Positions 1 through 4,944 of a DNA stretch of 16,397 nucleotides are shown here, one piece after another. This DNA is from a bacterium (lineage in GTDB: Bacteria > JAHJDO01): the NCBI GenBank assembly GCA_023129655.1, contig JAGMBN010000017.1, positions 1 to 16,397 on the forward strand. Direction: 5' to 3'. The first letter of the stretch is position 1. The number at the start of each line of letters is the position of its first letter. The position numbers and the translations under genes were made by a program. A model generated the notes under the pieces. The model saw only the letters and a list, made by a program, of their open reading frames with translations, was not told the origin of the DNA and made no database searches.

Positions 1-82
1 AATAAAATTTTTGGGGAAACTCCAACATTTCCTTGATTGCACGCTGGTTATGTATTCTAAAAAGAGCCAAATATTTAAAAAT

Positions 83-111
83 TTGACAAACTTCAGATCA
101 TGGTTTAAACT
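83..111 (+). promoter_or_regulatory. Predicted sigma-70 promoter of the lacI-like gene
   Basis: A perfect -35 box TTGACA (83-88) is followed after exactly 17 bp by TAAACT (106-111), which matches four of six -10 consensus bases. It lies about 40 bp upstream of the GTG start of the regulator remnant. The predicted start of transcription, near 118, falls inside a LacI-like palindrome. This is a sequence-pattern prediction only. Confidence 0.6.
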
Positions 112-113
112 TA

Positions 114-128
114 GGTTTAACGTTACAT
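114..128. promoter_or_regulatory. Putative LacI-family operator overlapping the transcription start
   Basis: The core TAACGTTA (118-125) is a perfect 8-bp palindrome with the central CG typical of LacI/PurR-family operators. It sits just downstream of the -10 box, where bound repressor would block transcription. A second copy of GGTTTAA (102-108 and 114-120) overlaps the left part. The likely cognate regulator is the broken gene directly downstream, so autoregulation would have been the ancestral role. The palindrome is short, so chance occurrence is possible. Confidence 0.35.
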
Positions 129-152
129 TGATAAATTACCGAAGGGAAGAAA

Positions 153-609
153 GTGAAGGTTACGGTTAAAGATATTGCTCATAAGGCAGGGTAAAACCAA
201 AACAATTGGGTTTATTGTTAATGACATTACAAATCCCTTTTATGCTCTTATGCTCAACAAAGCTGAAACAGTGGTCTTAAAGCATGGAATTCAGATGATT
301 TTTGCTACAAGTAACTGGGATCCACGCAAAGAGCTTTCAGCGCTTGAGAATATGCTGCAGGCAAGAGCGGAAGAGACGGGCAGAAGGGTCTGGCAGGACC
401 TGGCAGTTATGGGGATTGACAATCTTGAGGTCTCGGCTCTTTCCAGATTGTCCCTAACATCAATTCGTCAGCCATATGAAAGAATTGCCGAATTGGCAGC
501 TGAAACTCTGATTAACAGTATTGAAAATAACAGGATGCCTGAGATAAGCAAGTCTTTTGAGCCGGAGTTGGTTATACGGAGAAGCACCTTAATCAATAAC
601 CCTGATTAG
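153..609 (+). pseudogene. LacI/GalR-family transcriptional regulator, remnant with two internal deletions
   Basis: Translation from GTG 153, behind a purine-rich AAGGGA ribosome site, gives VKVTVKDIAHKAG. That is the start of a LacI-type helix-turn-helix, and it stops at TAA 192-194. In the +1 frame the protein resumes with RQGKTKTIGFIVNDITNPFY, the usual linker end and first strand of the periplasmic-binding-like domain, and runs to 609. So about 45 residues (recognition helix and hinge) are missing. A second gap follows ENMLQAR: the text jumps to TGRRVWQDLAVMGIDNLE, the usual 'VPxDLAVxGxDN' block near the C-terminus, losing roughly 130-140 residues of the sugar-binding core. The family is about 335 residues; barely 150 remain. 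It cannot bind DNA or a sugar as it stands. The neighbouring GH130 gene suggests the lost effector was a mannoside-type sugar. Loss estimates come from memory of the family, not an alignment. Confidence 0.88.
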
Positions 610-619
610 AGGAGGAATG

Positions 620-700
620 ATGGTCGGAACTCTCTGGCGTAGTTTGCGAAAATCTTTAGCTGCACGAGTATCAAGTTTAACCTTGAAATTAGTCAGGTAA
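620..700 (+). CDS. Possible 26-residue leader or remnant ORF
   Basis: A GGAGG site (611-615) stands 4 nt before ATG 620, giving a short frame that ends at TAA 698-700, 16 nt before the GH130 start. An ATG at 617 is in the same frame but only 1 nt from the ribosome site. The peptide (start MVGTLWRSLRKS) is basic and has no domain I recognise. It could be the head of a lost gene, since LacI-type regulators usually precede transporter genes in such loci, or a chance frame behind a leftover ribosome site. Confidence 0.2.
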   Translation: MVGTLWRSLRKSLAARVSSLTLKLVR

Positions 701-716
701 ATAAATGGAGGTAAAA

Positions 717-1643
717 ATGTATTACGAAGAATTTATTCTAAAGCGTTATTCGGGAAATCCAATTATTAAACCCAAAGATTTTCCCGGCGCTCAGGCAATA
801 ATGAATCCAGGACAGACGATGTATGATGGAAAAACAATCCTGCTGGTTTCTGTGGTGCACCGATCAGGTTTATATCGTGGTAAAGAAGTAGGGTCTACTA
901 CTCATGTAGCAGAGAGCACAGATGGTATTCACTTCGAAATAAATCCAGATCCTTTTCTTCAAGGTATAGACACTCGTGTTACAAAGATTGAGGATACTTA
1001 TTACATCGTAAATCCTGGTGGACCAGGAGGATGGGGTACTTATGGAGTACTTCATAAGACAAAGGATTTCAAAAAATGTGAATATATAGAAACAATTTCC
1101 CTCCCGGATAATAGGGTGCCCTCACTTTTCCCAGAAAAGATAAAGGGCAAGTATATGCGTGTAGATAGGCCATACCGTGTAAATACTCCTCTTTGGACTG
1201 GATTTGGAAATCTTTGGATATCTTCTTCTCCCGACCTTATCCACTGGGGATGTCATCGCCCTCTTTTAAAAGCAGGAGAAGGTAACTGCTGGGGAGGTAT
1301 AAAGATAGGACCTACTCCGCCAATTAAAACAGAAGCAGGCTGGCTTATGATAACACATGGAGTAAGCGCAAGCACCTGCGGTCTCCGTTATCGTCTCGGA
1401 GCAATTCTCATGGATTTAGATGACCCAACTAAAATCATAGGTAAGACAAGAAGCTATATCTTAGCTCCATATGAACAATATGAACTATGTGGGCGTGTGC
1501 CTAATGTTGTCTTTACCTGTGGGGCAATACCTGATTATGACAAAGATCAGATACGAGTTTATTACGGTTGCGCTGATACATGTATTGGTTTAGCAACTGG
1601 TTCATTGAGCGAATTAGTTAATGCTTGTTTAAAGGAGCTATAG
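717..1643 (+). CDS. GH130-family glycoside phosphorylase (probable beta-mannoside phosphorylase)
   Basis: GH130 enzymes split beta-mannosides with inorganic phosphate, giving mannose 1-phosphate, normally in the cytoplasm on imported oligosaccharides. The family pattern runs the whole length: an N-terminal LKRYSGNPI, then GIDTRVTKI around residue 85, whose Asp is at the position of the family's single proton donor. Next come SLFPEKIKGKYMRVDRP, a phosphate-site block IKIGPTPPIKTEAGWLMITHG, YRLGAILMDLDDP, and near the end VPNVVFTCGA followed by YYGCADT. At 308 residues it is full length for the smaller GH130 subfamilies, and there is no signal peptide. I place the start at ATG 717 because GGAGGT (707-712) would be its ribosome site; an ATG at 705 overlaps that site and adds four residues. 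It follows a dead LacI-type regulator and precedes a broken HAD phosphatase 3 nt away, so it looks like the survivor of a mannoside-use operon. The exact substrate cannot be read from sequence. Confidence 0.93.
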   Translation: MYYEEFILKRYSGNPIIKPKDFPGAQAIMNPGQTMYDGKTILLVSVVHRSGLYRGKEVGSTTHVAESTDGIHFEINPDPFLQGIDTRVTKIEDTYYIVNPGGPGGWGTYGVLHKTKDFKKCEYIETISLPDNRVPSLFPEKIKGKYMRVDRPYRVNTPLWTGFGNLWISSSPDLIHWGCHRPLLKAGEGNCWGGIKIGPTPPIKTEAGWLMITHGVSASTCGLRYRLGAILMDLDDPTKIIGKTRSYILAPYEQYELCGRVPNVVFTCGAIPDYDKDQIRVYYGCADTCIGLATGSLSELVNACLKEL

Positions 1644-1646
1644 AAA

Positions 1647-1928
1647 ATGAAAAAAATAAAAGCAATTATTTTTGATTGGGGAGGTGTGCTTATTGACAAT
1701 CCAGCTCCAGATCTTATGGCTTATTGTGCGCAGACATTAAGGGTTTCAGTAGAAAAATTTGAAGAAACAGTATTTATTGATGATAGCGAAGAATATATAA
1801 ATGGTGCTAAAGCTGTTGGGTTAAATGTGATTTTATTTAAGAGTTCAAAACAGGTGAGGAAGGAATTATCTATGTTTCTCAGTCTCTGTACTACATTTTC
1901 TCAGGCGCGGATATGCCAAGAAGCCTGA
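1647..1928 (+). pseudogene. HAD-superfamily hydrolase, middle deleted
   Basis: The N-terminus reads AIIFDWGGVLIDNPAPDLM, a HAD motif I of the FDxGGVL type (as in YihX-like phosphatases), with the nucleophile Asp at residue 10. At residues 40-42 the text jumps straight to VFIDDSEEYINGAKAVGLN, the HAD motif IV block that normally lies about 145 residues in. The cap domain, motif II (Ser/Thr) and motif III (Lys) are therefore absent. Roughly 100 residues are gone, in frame, with the junction near 1761-1772. Family members are about 200 residues; this is 93. The protein should not be catalytic. It starts 3 nt after the GH130 stop, with AGGAG as ribosome site, so the intact gene was probably in the same operon, perhaps to dephosphorylate the sugar phosphate (inference). 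The last ~13 residues read into the 3' end of argS on the other strand, which suggests the original stop is also lost. Confidence 0.8.
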
Positions 1929-3555
1929 GTCCGTTTGCCAGCACAATTCTGGTAGATTTAACGATTAGAAGTCTCGCAGCTGTCAATTCTTTGTTTTCAG
2001 TAACAACACGATGTTTATTATAAAAGTTGTGAAATATTCCAGCAAGCTTCAGCAAATATCCTGCTATTCTATGAGGCGCGTAAGTTAGAGCGCTTACCTT
2101 GCATATGTCCCCAAACCCAGCTAAGATTTTTGCTAATTCAATCTCCTCCGGCTTATTTATAAGCTCCGTATTAGCTTTATCGATTTTCTCTATATTAATT
2201 TTAATCTCTTCAGCATGTTTCAATATATTACATATTCTCGCATGCGCATACTGAACATAATAAACAGGGTTTTTAGAAGACTCTTCCTTTGCTAAATTCA
2301 GGTCAAAGTCAAGCTGACTGTTCTGTGAACGCATAAGAAAGAAGAATCTGGCAGCATCCTTACCGACTTCCGATACTAAATCTCTCATTGTCTCAAACCT
2401 TCCGGCTCTTTTGGACATCTTGATTTTCTCTCCGCCACGCATAAGATTAACCTGCTGAACTATAAAAACATCCAGCCATTTCTCATCAATGCCCAATGCT
2501 TTCATAGCCATTTTCAATCTTGCTATATGCCCGTGATGGTCAGGCCCCATAAAATCAATGGCTTTATCAAATCCTCTTTCTAATTTATCAAGATGATACG
2601 CAATGTCTGCCATAAAATAAGTTGGCGCTCCAAGCTTTCTTATTAAAACTCTGTCCTCGTCATCACCAAACTTTGTTGATTGGAACCATAATGCTCCATC
2701 CTTTGGATACGTAAAACCGAGCTTTTTTAACTTTATCCAAGCATTATTAATTTTTTCCACATGAAGTGTTTTCTCGCTGAACCACACATCAAACTTAACT
2801 CCAAAATCCTCCACATCACGCTTTTGGTTGCCTAATATCCTGGAAAGATAAAAGCTTCTGCATCTATTCCACACATCATCAGCTATCTTATCTAGCAAAC
2901 TCCTTCCATATATTTTATCCAGTTCTTTTGCCATATCCTTTACATAGTCCCCGTAATAGCCTTCATCTGGAAATGGGAAATCGGGATTATATATTTGCTT
3001 ATACCTTGCAATAAGCGATTCAACAAACCTTGAAACCTGTTCCCCCGCATCGTTTATATAAAATTCTCTTTTCACGTCATATCCATTAAACGAGAGAATG
3101 TTGCACAAACTATCGCCAATAGACGCAGCTCTTGCGCTTACTACATTAAGCGGTCCTGTGGGATTAGAGCCTACAAATTCCACCAGAATCTTCTTGCCCT
3201 CTCCTGCATTATTTCTGCCATAATTCTCTCCTGCCAAAACAACTTCTCTAAAAACAGCTATCCAGAACTTCTTGCTAATGTAAAAATTTATAAATCCAGG
3301 TTTAACCAGCTCAACTTTATCTACCAACAAATCTTTTGACAAAGATTTGTTTATATTCCTGCATAATTTTTCGCCTATACTCATTGGCGGTTCTTTTAAT
3401 CTATTTGTATGCATCATGGCTGCATTTGTTGAAAAATCACCAAATTTCTCATCCTTTGTTCTTTCCACTGAAATAAGTAGGTCTTTAATAGAATATATTT
3501 CTTTAATGCTTTTCTGAACTATTTTCGTTATGTTTTTTTTCGCTTTGTTAATCAC
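1891..3555 (-). CDS. argS: Arginyl-tRNA synthetase (class Ia) with degenerate HIGH motif
   Basis: The enzyme charges tRNA-Arg with arginine using ATP, in the cytoplasm. It shows the N-terminal Add-1-like domain (residues 1-110), the Rossmann catalytic domain, and KMSKR at 379-383. The stretch IDFMGPDHHGHIARLKMAM is typical of ArgRS, and the C-terminal anticodon-binding helical domain ends in the family-typical LGISAPEKM. Length, 554 residues, is normal. The odd point is the first signature: the block NPTGPLNVVSARAASIGDSL has NVVS (137-140) where most ArgRS have HxGH, so both HIGH histidines are missing although flanking residues are conserved. I re-read the DNA here and it is unambiguous. The start is GTG (3553-3555), behind GAGGAAAAGAA, and overlaps the yqeK stop by 4 nt (GTGA), so the two are translationally coupled. 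The 3' end overlaps the HAD remnant by 38 nt. Confidence 0.96.
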   Translation of the reverse strand: MINKAKKNITKIVQKSIKEIYSIKDLLISVERTKDEKFGDFSTNAAMMHTNRLKEPPMSIGEKLCRNINKSLSKDLLVDKVELVKPGFINFYISKKFWIAVFREVVLAGENYGRNNAGEGKKILVEFVGSNPTGPLNVVSARAASIGDSLCNILSFNGYDVKREFYINDAGEQVSRFVESLIARYKQIYNPDFPFPDEGYYGDYVKDMAKELDKIYGRSLLDKIADDVWNRCRSFYLSRILGNQKRDVEDFGVKFDVWFSEKTLHVEKINNAWIKLKKLGFTYPKDGALWFQSTKFGDDEDRVLIRKLGAPTYFMADIAYHLDKLERGFDKAIDFMGPDHHGHIARLKMAMKALGIDEKWLDVFIVQQVNLMRGGEKIKMSKRAGRFETMRDLVSEVGKDAARFFFLMRSQNSQLDFDLNLAKEESSKNPVYYVQYAHARICNILKHAEEIKINIEKIDKANTELINKPEEIELAKILAGFGDICKVSALTYAPHRIAGYLLKLAGIFHNFYNKHRVVTENKELTAARLLIVKSTRIVLANGLRLLGISAPEKM

Positions 3556-4118
3556 TTCTTTTCCTCTTTTTCCAGAAACCAGTTTAATGTTTTAACTGAC
3601 CTTGGATGAATTAGCACTTTTTTCTTTACTAAATATGGAATCTTCTTTCTTAGAATGAAGAGCATTGCTTTATTTATATCTTTCTCTGCTGCTTTTCTTG
3701 CATCTACCACTCCTTTATGTCCTCTGGCTAATTCAATAAAATCTGCTACATATATAATCTTTGCAATAGTAGACATCGCAGGAGCCGCTGTTGTATGATA
3801 TCGTATTGCGCTCAGTATTTGAGGATCTGTTATTCCAAAAAGAACACTGGCGAGCTTTTTGCCAACAGGAGCATGAAGCAGAGACTCTGTCTTCAGTTCA
3901 AGCTTATCAACAGGAATCTTGTATTTTTGAACATTATACACCAGTTCATCATATGACATTGATTTTGCGCAATCATGAAGAAGAGCTGCAGTCCCGACTT
4001 TTTCCTCTGAAGTACCAAATCTTCTTGCTAAGTCCAGCGCAGTTTCACACGTTGAAAGAGAATGAGCGTATGTTTGGTTGCTAAGCATTCTTCTGAGCTT
4101 CTTCTTAAGATTGTCCAT
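3552..4118 (-). CDS. yqeK: YqeK-like HD-domain hydrolase (probable symmetrical Ap4A hydrolase)
   Basis: YqeK proteins cleave diadenosine tetraphosphate into two ADP using a metal-loaded HD domain in the cytoplasm. Visible ligands are His19 (AHSLST), His48-Asp49 in LLHDCAK, His82 in LLHAPVG, His108 in RYHTT and Asp126 in YVADFIE. Length (188 residues) and motif spacing fit the family. The usual neighbours nadD and rsfS are absent; here the gene is coupled to argS by a 4-nt overlap. Aminoacyl-tRNA synthetases make Ap4A as a side product, so the pairing makes biochemical sense (inference). A near-consensus promoter lies upstream on the same strand, and a C/G-rich hairpin fills the leader just before the ATG. 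No ordinary ribosome site is visible beyond the GGGGGAT run in that hairpin. Confidence 0.9.
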   Translation of the reverse strand: MDNLKKKLRRMLSNQTYAHSLSTCETALDLARRFGTSEEKVGTAALLHDCAKSMSYDELVYNVQKYKIPVDKLELKTESLLHAPVGKKLASVLFGITDPQILSAIRYHTTAAPAMSTIAKIIYVADFIELARGHKGVVDARKAAEKDINKAMLFILRKKIPYLVKKKVLIHPRSVKTLNWFLEKEEKK

Positions 4119-4128
4119 TTTGATTTTA

Positions 4129-4160
4129 CATCCCCCTTAATCCCCCTTCAAAGGGGGATG
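4129..4160. repeat. C5/G5 inverted repeat in the yqeK leader
   Basis: CATCCCCCTT (4129-4138) and AAGGGGGATG (4151-4160) are perfect complements separated by 12 nt. The inner copy TCCCCCTT (4141-4148) can pair with AAGGGGGA (4151-4158) instead, so two mutually exclusive hairpins are possible. This 'TCCCCCTT...AAGGGGGA' pattern resembles short interspersed repeats that I recall from unrelated bacterial intergenic regions. On the yqeK transcript it lies between the predicted start site and the ATG, and the G-runs are the only ribosome-site-like sequence, so pairing could limit translation (inference). Confidence 0.6.
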
Positions 4161-4179
4161 TTCTCCAGTCATTTACAGT

Positions 4180-4207
4180 ATTATATCATTTTGTTAGTAT
4201 AAGACAA
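4180..4207 (-). promoter_or_regulatory. Predicted promoter of yqeK-argS
   Basis: Read on the - strand, TTGTCT (4202-4207) is followed after 16 bp by a perfect TATAAT (4180-4185). Predicted transcription starts near 4173, giving a leader of about 55 nt that contains the hairpin at 4129-4160. It is back to back with the toxin-antitoxin promoter. Confidence 0.6.
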
Positions 4208-4240
4208 TTAGATTTTATGATACAGCTCTGCAAATTCTTA

Positions 4241-4280
4241 TTGACTATTGTACTATATATGGTACTGTGTTTGATACAAT
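4241..4280 (+). promoter_or_regulatory. Promoter and palindromic operator of the toxin-antitoxin operon
   Basis: TTGACT (4241-4246) is a good -35 box. Two -10 candidates follow: TACTGT (4263-4268, 16-bp spacer) or an extended -10 TGATACAAT (4272-4280) that would work without a -35. The former fits better because a start from the latter would fall inside the ribosome site. GTACTATATATGGTAC (4250-4265) is palindromic except for one mismatched pair and covers the spacer. That is the place where Phd/YefM-type antitoxins normally bind to repress their own operon (family knowledge; binding here is inference). Confidence 0.55.
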
Positions 4281-4298
4281 TAAAAGGGGATATAAATC

Positions 4299-4580
4299 AT
4301 GCAAAGACTTGTTCTGGACAAAGATATTAAAGCCATGTCAGAGTTTCGCGCTCACACTGCGTCATGTATTCATCAGGTACAAAGATCTAAGAGACCTGTT
4401 GTCATCACCCACCATGGCAAGAGCGCTGCTGTGTTGATGGACGTTGCTGAATTCGAAGCCATGATTAAACGTTTGGAACTTCTTGAAGATATCCAAACAG
4501 GTGAATCTATGATCGATGCAGGTAAAGGCATTTCTCATGACAAAGCGCTGAAGATGATTTTGGGACGAATCCAGAAATGA
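4299..4580 (+). CDS. Antitoxin of the Phd/YefM family
   Basis: The 93-residue protein has the Phd/YefM layout. The N-terminal half (RAHTASCIHQVQRSKRPVVITHHGKSAAVLMDVAEFEAM) holds the DNA-binding and dimer core, with the family-typical 'PVxITxHGKxAAVLM' strand. A C-terminal acidic and helical tail (from about residue 58) would wrap the toxin. It neutralises the ParE toxin encoded directly downstream and probably represses the operon at the palindrome 4250-4265. The ribosome site AGGGGA (4285-4290) is about 9 nt before ATG 4299. The last four bases (ATGA) overlap the toxin start. It looks intact. Confidence 0.92.
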   Translation: MQRLVLDKDIKAMSEFRAHTASCIHQVQRSKRPVVITHHGKSAAVLMDVAEFEAMIKRLELLEDIQTGESMIDAGKGISHDKALKMILGRIQK

Positions 4581-4876
4581 GAATTCAATGGTCGCCGCTC
4601 GCCGTTGATAGAGTCGGTGAAATAGCCGACTACATTGCCCAAGACAATCCGGTTGCTGCAGATAGATGGGTTCGTTCAGTATTTGCACGAGTTAAGCAGG
4701 TCAAAGACTTTGCCAAAAGCGAACGACATGTTCCTGAAATTAAGCGAAAAGATATCAGAGAGCTGATTTATGGAAACTACCGCATTATTTATCGCATTGA
4801 AACAAGAGTAATTTCCATTCTCACTTTACGACATTTCAAACAAATTTTGCCGATTGAAGATATTGACAGTGCATAA
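4577..4876 (+). CDS. RelE/ParE-superfamily toxin
   Basis: The 99-residue basic protein shows the ParE/RelE fold signature: IQWSPLAVDRVGEIADYIAQ at the start (two N-terminal helices after strand 1), 'AADRWVRSVF', then ELIYGNYRIIYRIETRVISILTLRHF at the C-terminus. The 'RELxxGNYRIIYRI' block is typical of the ParE branch, whose members poison DNA gyrase, whereas RelE members cut mRNA on the ribosome. Sequence alone does not settle which. Its ATG overlaps the antitoxin stop (ATGA), the usual coupling that keeps toxin below antitoxin. Both genes look intact, so the module is probably functional. Directly after its stop lies a fragment of a glycosyltransferase gene. Confidence 0.92.
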   Translation: MRIQWSPLAVDRVGEIADYIAQDNPVAADRWVRSVFARVKQVKDFAKSERHVPEIKRKDIRELIYGNYRIIYRIETRVISILTLRHFKQILPIEDIDSA

Positions 4877-4921
4877 AGATGAAGAAAAAATACATATACA
4901 TAGGGCTTTACATCTTTCTTC
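4877..4921 (+). repeat. Left copy of 45-bp direct repeat (glycosyltransferase 5' end)
   Basis: This stretch matches 8980-9024 at 40 of 45 positions by eye: the first 22 bases are identical, and so are the last 11. The second copy is the start of the intact GT39-type gene. The similarity starts 2 nt before the start codon and fades after about 45 bp. The two copies are in the same orientation, 4103 bp apart. Confidence 0.8.
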
Positions 4922-4944
4922 AAAAAATTATTCCATCAGTGTAA
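4879..4944 (+). pseudogene. 5' fragment of a GT39-type glycosyltransferase gene
   Basis: ATG 4879 opens MKKKYIYIGLYIFLQKI..., nearly the same as the MKKKYIYIGICIFLLAF start of the complete gene at 8982, but the frame closes after 21 codons and overlaps the 3' end of the convergent glycoside hydrolase gene. Only the signal-anchor start remains. It sits 2 nt after the toxin stop. It is best read as debris from duplication or insertion, not as a working peptide. Confidence 0.6.

Noticed and set aside
11..25. TTGGGG-AAA-CTCCAA hairpin as a terminator
   Set aside because: The stem is 6 bp with one wobble and there is no clean U-run after it on either strand.
175..194. TTG 175 as a true start of the regulator remnant
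   Set aside because: It lies inside the helix-turn-helix coding stretch that begins at GTG 153 and has no ribosome site; it opens the second frame only by chance.
870..1055. Open frame on the - strand inside the GH130 gene
   Set aside because: It is antisense to a well-conserved enzyme, with no ribosome site and no recognisable protein.
3791..4084. 97-codon + strand frame opposite yqeK
   Set aside because: The - strand frame carries all YqeK metal ligands; the + frame is low-complexity antisense text.
4299..4876. Toxin-antitoxin plus DUF1016 plus RNA ligase as one defence island
   Set aside because: They are in separate operons several kilobases apart, the DUF1016 nuclease core is missing, and no shared partner gene connects them.
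4877..4921. Terminator between the convergent toxin and hydrolase genes (GAAGAAA / TTTCTTC pairing)
   Set aside because: The 7-bp AT-rich stem has a ~27-nt loop; the sequence is better explained as a copy of the glycosyltransferase start.
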